Assembly: GCA_024235095.1 (NCBI GenBank) | Contig: JACKNC010000001.1 | Location: forward strand, 1,711,501-1,775,500 | DNA length: 64,000 nucleotides | Direction of reading: 5' to 3' | Source of the DNA: Gammaproteobacteria bacterium | GTDB taxonomy: Bacteria > Pseudomonadota > Gammaproteobacteria > Competibacterales > Competibacteraceae | Part shown: piece by piece, positions 57,142-64,000 of the stretch | Numbering within the stretch: the first letter of the stretch is position 1 | How the letters are laid out: the number at the start of each line of letters is the position of its first letter | The notes under the pieces: model-generated | The model's database searches: none | Told to the model about the DNA's origin: nothing | Seen by the model: only the letters and a program-made list of their open reading frames with translations | Translations under genes and position numbers: made by a program

Positions 57142-57931
57142 GCTCTGTTGGTTCAATTCCTTGCCATTAATCGTTGGCAGCTTGTTGTTAAACGTCACGG
57201 GTGTTGTGAACGCGGCCGAACCTGCATCCGAAACCGACCTGACAACCCGAGGACCGGCTGGAACGGTCAAGATCACTCCTCAACCGGGCGATGCAACCCC
57301 GAAACCGGCGTCAATGCCCCCCACACCTCAAGCTGCTGAGGTCAAGCCGCTAAACTTTAAAGTGAATTATGTTTACCGTCCCGGTGGCCAAGGCGCTTTG
57401 AAGCCACTGGTCGAGGGGAGCGCGCTAAATTCCGGCGATCATTACAAGGTCCAGTTTACTCCCGAGGAAGACAGTTATGTTTACATCTTCCAGGTTGATA
57501 GCAGTAAGGCAATTTTTCAGCTCTTCCCAATGCGGGATTTTGGAGGCGTCAGAGTTGACAATTTCAATCCAGTGAAAGCCGGCGTTGTTTATCATCTGCC
57601 CGCCAAGGACAAATCCTTCCAGCTCGATAATAACGTGGGTTCGGAAAGTATTCTCTTTCTAGCGTTCCGGCAACGCAATCAAGCGCTGGAAGAGCAATAT
57701 GAGGCGTTGATCAAGGCCCGGATGTCAAAAGATAAAACGACAGAAAATAACCTGCAGACAGCTATTAAAAGCAATTTCAAAACCCGGGGATTGGCTGGTA
57801 TTGTGGACGATCCCCAGAAAAAAACCGCTACAGTGACATGGACGTCAACGGAATCCTTTACTGTGCCGGTCCGGCATTTAAATAATTTATGCGCTGACTG
57901 CATTAGCATGATCACTTTTGAGCATCATTGA
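57131..57931 (+). CDS. Exported DUF4384-domain protein
   Basis: 266 residues with signal peptide (LPLIVGSLLLNVTGVVNAA, cleavage before EPAS) and a Pro/Thr-rich linker. A DUF4384 domain at about 75-200 (VNYVYRPGGQGALKPLVEGS, DSYVYIFQVDSSKAIFQLFP) is clearly homologous to the C-terminus of the kinase just upstream. The C-terminal tail has TRGLAGIVDDPQKKT, echoing RGPAGIVDDP in the OmpA-like protein at 46237, and two cysteines near the end (CADC). DUF4384 often accompanies caspase-like and kinase domains. Role unknown; a periplasmic partner or ligand of the kinase is my inference. Confidence 0.85.
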   Translation: MIYKLCWFNSLPLIVGSLLLNVTGVVNAAEPASETDLTTRGPAGTVKITPQPGDATPKPASMPPTPQAAEVKPLNFKVNYVYRPGGQGALKPLVEGSALNSGDHYKVQFTPEEDSYVYIFQVDSSKAIFQLFPMRDFGGVRVDNFNPVKAGVVYHLPAKDKSFQLDNNVGSESILFLAFRQRNQALEEQYEALIKARMSKDKTTENNLQTAIKSNFKTRGLAGIVDDPQKKTATVTWTSTESFTVPVRHLNNLCADCISMITFEHH

Positions 57932-57989
57932 TCAAGAGGTTAAGTGATCCTAACATTGTGCATTTTCTGATGGTGGACGGTATAAAAAC

Positions 57990-58823
57990 ATGTTCCTCAG
58001 TCTGTTCTTTGGTCTGGTCATCGGTTTTTCACTCGGTTTAACGGGCGGAGGCGGCTCCATCTTTGCGGTGCCGTTGCTGGTTTATGGTCTGCATACACCG
58101 GCCCATCAAGCCGTGGTCATTTCACTGGCGGCGGTTGGCGCAACCGCATTCGGCGGTGGATTGGCCCGGTTGCGCGATGGCGATGCCGAACCGCGCACCG
58201 CCATTATTTTTGGTCTGTCCGGCATCATGGGCGCGCCACTGGGCGCTTGGCTGAATCCGCGTTTTCCAGCAACCATTCTACTGGCGGGCTTTGCGTTGCT
58301 AATGCTGGCGGTGGCATTCCGCATGTGGCGGCAAGCCAGCCGTTACCCCGAGGAAACCCGACTGATTCGCGCCAACGGTCACACCGACGGCGATAATGCT
58401 GGACCGGCTTGTCGCTACGATCCTGGCGGCCGCTTGCAATTCACTTCGCGCTGCGCCCTGCGTCTAGCCGTAGCGGGAACGTTGACCGGCTTGCTGTCGG
58501 GTCTGTTTGGGGTGGGCGGCGGGTTCCTCATCGTACCGGCGCTGGTCATGCTGGCCTCGCTGCCCATGCGACGGGCGGTCGCTACGTCGCTTTGGGTGAT
58601 TGCCATCATCAGTGCTATTGGATTTCTGTCCCATCTCGCGGTCGGACATCACCTGAACGTCGGCATCACTCTTCCTTTTGTTTTTGGCGGACTGGGCGGC
58701 ATGGCGCTGGGCATCGCCGTGGGGCGGTATATCGCGGGGCCAATGTTGCAGAAACTGTTTGCCGGCATGGTCGTGGTAGTGGCCGTGTTTATGTTGAGTA
58801 ATCTGCTTTTATTTCCCCATTGA
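57990..58823 (+). CDS. TauE/SafE family anion exporter
   Basis: 277 residues with about eight membrane spans. The paired family motifs are GFSLGLTGGGGSIFAVPLLV near the N-terminus and GLLSGLFGVGGGFLIVPAL in the middle, separated by a polar loop (about residues 125-160). This group exports sulfite or related anions; the substrate is unknown. A hairpin with a following TTTT lies downstream as a likely terminator. It is a paralogue of 32890-33690 but not closely similar. Confidence 0.88.
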   Translation: MFLSLFFGLVIGFSLGLTGGGGSIFAVPLLVYGLHTPAHQAVVISLAAVGATAFGGGLARLRDGDAEPRTAIIFGLSGIMGAPLGAWLNPRFPATILLAGFALLMLAVAFRMWRQASRYPEETRLIRANGHTDGDNAGPACRYDPGGRLQFTSRCALRLAVAGTLTGLLSGLFGVGGGFLIVPALVMLASLPMRRAVATSLWVIAIISAIGFLSHLAVGHHLNVGITLPFVFGGLGGMALGIAVGRYIAGPMLQKLFAGMVVVVAVFMLSNLLLFPH

Positions 58824-58904
58824 TTGAAACGATTACCGCTGGATCGCGGTCATGCCTGCCTTTCGCTATCTATTAAGTGGTTGAAAACTGTCCTCATCCC
58901 CAAC

Positions 58905-58927
58905 CTCCTCTCCCCGTAGGAGAGGAG
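58905..58927 (+). terminator. GAGAGG hairpin (copy 3 of 3), likely terminator of the TauE/SafE gene
   Basis: CTCCTCTCC (58905-58913) and GGAGAGGAG (58919-58927) form a perfect 9-bp stem with a 5-base loop, followed by AGAGTTTTATA. The same hairpin family occurs at 25582 and 34871. Confidence 0.65.
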
Positions 58928-58945
58928 AGTTTTATACAGGCGACG

Positions 58946-61777
58946 TTAACGATTAACCCGATAAATGACCAACGTGCCGCTGACTTCGTGGCTAACCAGC
59001 AACAAGGGATGGCCATCGGGACTTTCGCTGGCCGGCACGAAGGCCAAACCTTCCGGCGAGACATGTCCTGGGTTATAGGCCCATTGCTGGAAGATCGGTT
59101 TGGCTGGATTAGTCACATCGTAAACCATGACCCCGCCTGCGCGCTCCAGACCGATAAAGGCATAGGTGCGCCCCCCCGCATCGCCAACGACCACGCCCTC
59201 TGGCTCAGGCCCCTTGTCGTCACTGCGGCCTTCACTGTCCGGATTGATCCAGACGCCATTCTTTTGCGTATTGCGCTCAAAATCCGCAGCGCTGTCAAAC
59301 ACCAACCGGCCCTCGCTGCTCCAGATGCTGAATGACCGTCCGCCAAAACTATACAACGCGCTGAAGACGCCATCGCCATCGGGATCACCGTTCGCGGTCG
59401 TGATCTTGAGCCGGCCCAACTGATCTTCGCGCTGAAGGACGTCAATATTCGCAAAGTAGAGCGGATCAAGCGTTACATCGCCTACGCGGGTCTCCTCGGA
59501 GTAGCCGGAATAGTCGCGGGCATCGCCTTCGTTGGCGGTAACAAGGTAAGTTTCGCCATTCACTGTAAAGTTGGCGATCCCGTCCGGCTGATACATGCCC
59601 ACGACCGGCCAATAGGCCAGATGCGGACCGCCATCCCGGTCGCTGGCGTCGATCATCTGCTTCTTGATGGTTATCAGACCCAATTGCACTGGCGCCAGAG
59701 GGTTTTGAAAATTCAGGAATCCATCAAGACGAATAGGTTTATCGCTTAAGCCAAAATCATTGTCGTTAAGCACTGCCAAGACGATTTCCTCGTCGTTTTC
59801 GCCGACCAACGCCAATCCTTCCGGTTTGTCGTTAGGCAGATAACCAAGCGCGGCTAAATCGACGACCAGGGTCTTGCGTGCGGTAACGATGCCGGCGGTG
59901 GCCAGATCAGCGGCGCTCATCGTTTCCAGCGCCCCCCCCGGACCGACGATGTCATTGGACAGCGTTTCCAGATTGGTAGCCCCATTCAAGTCAAGGCGAA
60001 AGATATACTTGCTGGATGTGGCGTCCGAACCGGAATCGCGTTCCAACACCAGAAAGCGACCGCCGCCCAGCGCCACAGCGTCGCCGATCTTGTCTGTAAG
60101 ATTGCCCTTGGACCAGGGGCCAACCTTGTATTCCATCGGGTAAACATACTGGGCTACCGTGCGCTGGCGCTTCGTGTCGAACACCACGACCCGGCTCCAG
60201 CGACTGGCCTTGCTGTTAGCGTCGTCTGTAGTATCCGGATTATCAAGGGGACTTTGCAGAAAAGCGTAAAGCAGACCGCCAGCGTAGGCGATGGCCTCAA
60301 AACCGCGATTGATGCGGCGTTGCCCTAGTTCTGCGGGTAGAGCGGAACTGCCGGTCGTTTGCGGACCCTGATTAGCGCCCGCAGGTACGAAGCGTTGCAG
60401 CATTCGGCCATCGGCGTCGAAGTGATAGATCGATGGCCGGTACTCATCGGCCATCCAATACGTGCCATCCGTAGGATCGCGGACAATGCCTTCCAGGTCT
60501 GCGCCGAGTGGATCAAGACGCAGAGGCGCCCCGAAGAGCGTAACGGGTTTCTCATCGCTGTTGGCCAGCCCGGCTGGTCCCGACAGATTCGGCAGTCCCG
60601 TCAGCGGTGCGCCGTTGATTTGCGTCAATGGCGTTCCTTTTTTCAGCTCGATCTCGCCCGTGGTCAGGTTAAGAACGAAGCGTCGCCATTGCGGCTGAAA
60701 TTCGGGCAGGGCAAAGGGTCGTTCGGCCACGCCGTCGCCATCGACGTCCAGCGGCTCGGCGTTGGGACCGCGATCTGTATGGGTAATGAAATGTAATTCA
60801 TCCGTCTTGCAGCTTTCGTAGCATCCTTCGAAAGCCAGGCCGGAGAACCCTCCTAACCGTAAAATTTCGTGACAGACTTCCGTGATGCCGATCACCGGCA
60901 GTTCTGGGAAATTGAATTTCTTGAGCGTCGCTGGCCCACTAAAGTAATAAGATTTGACGCCAAGCGGCACGATATCGCGGACCGTAGCCGAGGGAATATC
61001 CACAACCGCCAGGGCATTGTTCTCCTGCAATGTCACCCAGGCGGTGTGGCCATCATCGGAAACGGTGATATATTCCGGCTCAAGATCCTGCGCGACGCTG
61101 GCGTTTGGACCGTAAATTCGCACCCCGATTTTACGGAGTCGGGTTATCTGGTCGTTGAAAGCGCGAAAATCGGCCGTGCGCGCGGTCGCTCGCCTAACGC
61201 CTCGACTGAGATCAATGAGGGTGATCGAACCCTCCGGATCATTCAGGTAATCGTCACTGGGTTCGCCTTCGTTGGCGACCAGTAAGGTCTGGCCGTCCGG
61301 GGTAAAAGTCACCATATCCGGAAGCGCCCCAACTTCCACCGTACCTAAAAACCGTAGAGTATCGGCTTTATAGAAGGCGATCAGACCTGAGTTCTGCTTG
61401 GGATCGGCTTCGATAGCGACCGCGACCAGGTTGTTTTTGACCGCTACGCTGTTGGCGCTGCCCAAATCGGGCGCGACCGCACCGACTCGCAAGGAGCGGA
61501 TCTTGCGCGGTCTCTCGGGGTAGAGCAGGTCAAGGACGTCCACAGTGGCGTCTACCGCGTTGACCACGAAAGCTCGCCGGGTTTCGGGATCGTAAGCGAC
61601 GATTTCCGCTGCGCCCTCCCCTCTGCCGGAGTTATAGCTACCCAACATGCTCAACACCGGCGGGTCAACGGCAGGATCGGGGTCGAGCGCACTGCCATGC
61701 GCGGTGTAACTGCCGAAGGCGGCGGCAACCGCTGCGCTGAGCGTCAGCGGTAGAAATTTCTTATTGGAGATAGGCAT
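58946..61777 (-). CDS. Large exported protein: choice-of-anchor-I propeller with phytase-like esterase domain
   Basis: 943 residues from ATG 61777, preferred because GGGAG lies nine bases upstream and a signal peptide follows (KKFLPLTLSAAVAAAFGSYTA); the frame is open 18 codons earlier. The outer parts match the choice-of-anchor I / YncE-like beta-propeller (VVNAVDATVDVLDL, TLLVANEGEPSDDY and, near the end, VTANEGDARDYSGY). The middle (about 330-700) has the esterase-like activity of phytase pattern (GTYWMADEYRPSIYHFDADG and FLVLERDSGSDA). It is probably a calcium-dependent extracellular or periplasmic phosphatase-like protein; the substrate is unproven. Confidence 0.82.
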   Translation of the reverse strand: MPISNKKFLPLTLSAAVAAAFGSYTAHGSALDPDPAVDPPVLSMLGSYNSGRGEGAAEIVAYDPETRRAFVVNAVDATVDVLDLLYPERPRKIRSLRVGAVAPDLGSANSVAVKNNLVAVAIEADPKQNSGLIAFYKADTLRFLGTVEVGALPDMVTFTPDGQTLLVANEGEPSDDYLNDPEGSITLIDLSRGVRRATARTADFRAFNDQITRLRKIGVRIYGPNASVAQDLEPEYITVSDDGHTAWVTLQENNALAVVDIPSATVRDIVPLGVKSYYFSGPATLKKFNFPELPVIGITEVCHEILRLGGFSGLAFEGCYESCKTDELHFITHTDRGPNAEPLDVDGDGVAERPFALPEFQPQWRRFVLNLTTGEIELKKGTPLTQINGAPLTGLPNLSGPAGLANSDEKPVTLFGAPLRLDPLGADLEGIVRDPTDGTYWMADEYRPSIYHFDADGRMLQRFVPAGANQGPQTTGSSALPAELGQRRINRGFEAIAYAGGLLYAFLQSPLDNPDTTDDANSKASRWSRVVVFDTKRQRTVAQYVYPMEYKVGPWSKGNLTDKIGDAVALGGGRFLVLERDSGSDATSSKYIFRLDLNGATNLETLSNDIVGPGGALETMSAADLATAGIVTARKTLVVDLAALGYLPNDKPEGLALVGENDEEIVLAVLNDNDFGLSDKPIRLDGFLNFQNPLAPVQLGLITIKKQMIDASDRDGGPHLAYWPVVGMYQPDGIANFTVNGETYLVTANEGDARDYSGYSEETRVGDVTLDPLYFANIDVLQREDQLGRLKITTANGDPDGDGVFSALYSFGGRSFSIWSSEGRLVFDSAADFERNTQKNGVWINPDSEGRSDDKGPEPEGVVVGDAGGRTYAFIGLERAGGVMVYDVTNPAKPIFQQWAYNPGHVSPEGLAFVPASESPDGHPLLLVSHEVSGTLVIYRVNR

Positions 61778-61866
61778 TGCTGAAAACTCCCTGGGTTGTG
61801 GCGCGGGCCACCGGAACCGGCGCCGAAGCAAACATCATGGCAATAATAATAGGGTAACCGTTCAGT

Positions 61867-61958
61867 CACCTCCTTTGGCAAAGGGGGGTTAGGGGGGATT
61901 TTGGCTCCAACGCCCGTGTTAAATCCCTCCCGACCCCCTTTTTCAAAGGGAGGAGGTG
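61867..61958. repeat. Long imperfect intergenic inverted repeat
   Basis: CACCTCCTTTGGCAAAGG...GATTT at the left pairs imperfectly with AAATCCCTCCC...AGGAGGTG at the right, about 38 bases per arm. It lies between the coq7 end and the phytase-like gene start. It resembles dispersed palindromic elements in proteobacterial genomes and could fold in RNA. Confidence 0.6.
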
Positions 61959-62002
61959 AATGCTTACATAATAGGCAGGTTTGAACTGCATTTTGCGCGG
62001 TT

Positions 62003-62647
62003 TTATATCCAATAGGTGGTTCCAGTCATGACTTTGGCCACGCCTTTCATGAGCACGCGAACCGGCAATGGCAACCGGGCGCCGCCTGCGGCCAGCGCAT
62101 GCGTTGCGTGCCGTGCTTCGTCTTCCTTCATTTGCTCCAGAATGGCCCGGCTGGCCTGATCGCGCTCCGGCAGACGCTTGAGATGCGCGTTCAGATGGTC
62201 AACCACCTGATGTTCGGTTTCCGCAACGAAACCCAGGCTCCAGCGATCGCCGACTTTACCTGCCAAGGCGCCGATGGCGAAAGCGCCGGCGTAAAATAGC
62301 GGATTTAGCACGCTGGGATGGCTGTCCAATTCCTTCAGTCGCGTTTCGCACCAGGCGAGATGATCGTTCTCCTCAATGGCGGCCTGCTCCATGCGGTCGC
62401 GCACGGCATCCAGTTGGGCGGTCAGCGATTGACCCTGATAGAGAGCCTGAGCGCAGACTTCGCCAGTATGATTGACGCGCATTAATCGTGCGGCCTCGCG
62501 TTGTTCCGAGGATTGCAAATCAGCGAATGGCGCGTTAACCGCAGGGTTGGGACGGCCGGTGGTCTTCGGCTGTCCGAAAACCGTGCGCAACGCCTGATCG
62601 AAGTTGATGAGAAGGGTGTCGGCAGGGGTATAGTGACGGTTCGTCAT
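62003..62647 (-). CDS. coq7: Coq7-type demethoxyubiquinone hydroxylase
   Basis: 214 residues from ATG 62647; a TTG three codons upstream is also in frame. It is a di-iron enzyme that hydroxylates 2-polyprenyl-3-methyl-6-methoxy-benzoquinol in ubiquinone synthesis, replacing the UbiF of E. coli. Iron-ligand motifs are NHTGEVCAQALYQGQ, EQAAIEENDHLAWCE, VAETEHQVVDHL and MKEDEARHATHAL. The N-terminus RHYTPADTLLINFDQAL is that of Pseudomonas-type Coq7. It is divergent from the ferredoxin gene. Confidence 0.94.
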   Translation of the reverse strand: MTNRHYTPADTLLINFDQALRTVFGQPKTTGRPNPAVNAPFADLQSSEQREAARLMRVNHTGEVCAQALYQGQSLTAQLDAVRDRMEQAAIEENDHLAWCETRLKELDSHPSVLNPLFYAGAFAIGALAGKVGDRWSLGFVAETEHQVVDHLNAHLKRLPERDQASRAILEQMKEDEARHATHALAAGGARLPLPVRVLMKGVAKVMTGTTYWI

Positions 62648-62679
62648 GGCTATCAACTCGTATCCAGGAGGAATGATTC

Positions 62680-62988
62680 GTGTCCTATTATCGCTATCAC
62701 GTATTTTTTTGCACCAACCAGCGCGAGGATGGCTCGCAATGTTGTCAGCAATACGGCGCTCAGGAAGCCCGCGATTATGTCAAGCAGCGGGTTAAGGAAC
62801 GAGGAGCGGCCATTCCTTGTAAAGTGCGCATCAACAATGCCGGTTGTCTCGACCGTTGCGCGGAGGGACCGGTTATTGTGGTTTATCCAGAAGCAACCTG
62901 GTATACCTACATTGATCACGCGGATCTGGATGAAATTATCGAGGAGCATCTGGTCAATGGCCGCGTGGTGGAGCGATTGCGCATTTAG
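62680..62988 (+). CDS. Thioredoxin-like [2Fe-2S] ferredoxin
   Basis: 102 residues from GTG 62680, supported by AGGAGG eight bases upstream. It is of the thioredoxin-fold [2Fe-2S] ferredoxin type: YHVFFCTNQREDGSQCC supplies the first cysteines and INNAGCLDRCAEGPVIVVYP the other pair. TWYTYIDHADLDEIIEEHL is the usual C-terminal helix. It is probably a soluble electron carrier. It is divergent from coq7, a di-iron oxygenase that needs electrons, so a partnership is possible but unproven. Confidence 0.9.
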   Translation: MSYYRYHVFFCTNQREDGSQCCQQYGAQEARDYVKQRVKERGAAIPCKVRINNAGCLDRCAEGPVIVVYPEATWYTYIDHADLDEIIEEHLVNGRVVERLRI

Positions 62989-63002
62989 CAGTGCTTCGCC
63001 CC

Positions 63003-63031
63003 TTGTCAATCTTCCGTCGCTTGAGTAGAAT
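63003..63031 (+). promoter_or_regulatory. Sigma-70 promoter of rplM-rpsI
   Basis: TTGTCA (63003-63008), a 17-base spacer and TAGAAT (63026-63031), each one or two bases from consensus, lie about 45 bases before the rplM start. Confidence 0.7.
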
Positions 63032-63077
63032 CTCCGCTTTTCCAAGCGAACACGGACTTTTCGGAGCACGTTAATAA

Positions 63078-63506
63078 ATGAAAACTTTCAGCGCCAAGCC
63101 GGCCGAGGTCAAGCGCGACTGGTACGTGATCGACGCCACGGACAAGGTTCTGGGCCGGCTGTCATCGGAAATCGCCCGTCGCTTGCGCGGCAAACACAAA
63201 CCCGAGTATACGCCGCATATCGATACGGGTGACTATATCATCGTGGTCAATGCGGAAAAAGTTCACACTACGGGCCGCAAGACCGAGGACAAGTTTTATC
63301 ATCATGTGACGGGCTACGTCGGCAACCTCAAATCCATTTCCCTGGAAAAGATGTTGCAACAAACCCCCGAGCGCGTCATCGAGATTGCTGTCAAGGGTAT
63401 GTTGCCCAAGAATCCGCTGGGTCGCGCGATGTTCCGCAAACTGAAAGTCTACGCCGGGCCGGAACATCAGCATACTGCTCAACAACCTATCCCGCTGGAG
63501 CTGTAA
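63078..63506 (+). CDS. rplM: 50S ribosomal protein L13
   Basis: 142 residues, the exact E. coli length. Typical start MKTFSAKPAEVKRDWYVIDA, the centre VLGRLSSEIARRLRGKHKPEYTPHIDTGDYI split over two conserved blocks, and KGMLPKNPLGRAMFRKLKVY near the end. L13 is an early 50S assembly protein. It precedes rpsI, as in nearly all proteobacteria, under a good promoter. Confidence 0.98.
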   Translation: MKTFSAKPAEVKRDWYVIDATDKVLGRLSSEIARRLRGKHKPEYTPHIDTGDYIIVVNAEKVHTTGRKTEDKFYHHVTGYVGNLKSISLEKMLQQTPERVIEIAVKGMLPKNPLGRAMFRKLKVYAGPEHQHTAQQPIPLEL

Positions 63507-63544
63507 TTCAGCGCACGCGTTCACTAGAGTTGGAATAAACCGGA

Positions 63545-63937
63545 ATGATCGAAAATCAGCATTATGGCACGGGGCGGCGTAAGACCGCGACGGCGCGGGT
63601 TTTTCTGCGGCCAGGCACAGGGAAAATCACAGTTAATCAGCGACCCTTAAATGAGTACTTTGGGCGCGAAACCTCTTGTATGGTGGTGAACCAGGCATTG
63701 GAAGCCGTTGATCTTAAGGAGCGGTTTGATATTTATGTCACGGTCAAGGGCGGCGGTATGACTGGACAGGCCGGCGCTATCCGGCACGGAATTACCCGGG
63801 CGTTGATGGAGTATGATGACAGTCTGCGCCCCTCGTTGCGCAAAGCCGGTTTTGTAACCCGCGACGCCCGCGAGGTCGAGCGCAAGAAAGTTGGTTTGCG
63901 TAAGGCGCGCCGCGCTACGCAGTACTCGAAGCGTTAA
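63545..63937 (+). CDS. rpsI: 30S ribosomal protein S9
   Basis: 130 residues, full length. It has the N-terminal YGTGRRKTATARVFLRPGTG, central VTVKGGGMTGQAGAIRHGI and the basic C-terminal tail ending KARRATQYSKR, whose last Arg contacts P-site tRNA. It is 38 bp downstream of rplM in the same operon. A tRNA gene starts 10 bp after the stop. Confidence 0.98.
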   Translation: MIENQHYGTGRRKTATARVFLRPGTGKITVNQRPLNEYFGRETSCMVVNQALEAVDLKERFDIYVTVKGGGMTGQAGAIRHGITRALMEYDDSLRPSLRKAGFVTRDAREVERKKVGLRKARRATQYSKR

Positions 63938-63947
63938 GAATTTCGTT

Positions 63948-64000
63948 TGGGGGATCGTCTAACGGCAGGACAGCGGACTCTGACTCCGTCAATCTAGGTT
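63948..64000 (+). tRNA. tRNA-Gln (CUG), 3' end cut by the window
   Basis: TGGGGGA acceptor arm start, D-arm GTCTAACGGCAGGAC, anticodon stem GCGGA / TCCGT with loop CTCTGAC (anticodon CUG). It matches the layout of gammaproteobacterial tRNA-Gln. The T-arm and 3' end lie beyond base 64000. Confidence 0.85.

Overview
The window reads as chromosome of a gammaproteobacterium that stores polyhydroxyalkanoate. Supporting signs are the conserved orders gmk-rpoZ-spoT and rplM-rpsI, lipid A and LPS genes (msbA, hldE), a Coq7-type ubiquinone hydroxylase, gyrA followed directly by pheA, a phasin gene and a fused isobutyryl-CoA mutase (IcmF). Together these resemble the Candidatus Competibacter / Contendobacter group of glycogen- and PHA-accumulating organisms. 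That assignment is an inference from gene content, not a phylogeny.

Layout. Bases 1-5751 carry a membrane protein, a nitronate-monooxygenase-like enzyme, AmpD and a degenerate GGDEF/EAL response regulator. An IS630-family element (5857-7099, TA-flanked) lies just upstream of an intact phasin promoter. Bases 7.8-9.1 kb hold a Sel1-repeat protein and a PAAR-like (DUF4280) protein. Then come icmF, gyrA interrupted by a 520-residue HNH intein, and pheA. Bases 17.9-38.1 kb are mostly housekeeping: LPS heptose synthesis, MsbA, an acyl-CoA synthetase, gmk/rpoZ/spoT, an oxygen-sensing type chemoreceptor with a C-terminal hemerythrin domain, TauE/SafE, ACBP, Nudix and VWA genes.

Bases 39.4-44.7 kb form an AT-richer accessory island. 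I read it as an integron cassette cluster without an integrase (CALIN), with five recognisable attC sites all in one orientation. Its cassettes encode two small membrane proteins, a HicB/HicA toxin-antitoxin pair, a defence-type reverse transcriptase and a DUF4160/DUF2442 pair. The reverse transcriptase is split by a second, unrelated IS630 element. Removing that element with one copy of its TA duplication restores a continuous reading frame of about 512 residues.

Bases 46.2-57.9 kb hold five consecutive same-strand genes that look like one surface or signalling module: an exported OmpA-like protein, a lipoprotein with TPRs and a CHAT protease domain, a 1.8-kresidue autotransporter with 14 Ig/cadherin-like repeats (several encoded by identical 525-bp DNA repeats), a transmembrane Ser/Thr kinase with a C-terminal DUF4384 domain, and an exported DUF4384 protein. 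The OmpA-like and DUF4384 proteins share an RG(P/L)AGIVDDP peptide. With the interrupted reverse-transcriptase cassette and the gyrA intein, this is the most promising material for something undescribed. The window closes with a TauE/SafE permease, a large exported beta-propeller/phytase-like protein, coq7, a ferredoxin, rplM-rpsI and the start of a tRNA-Gln.
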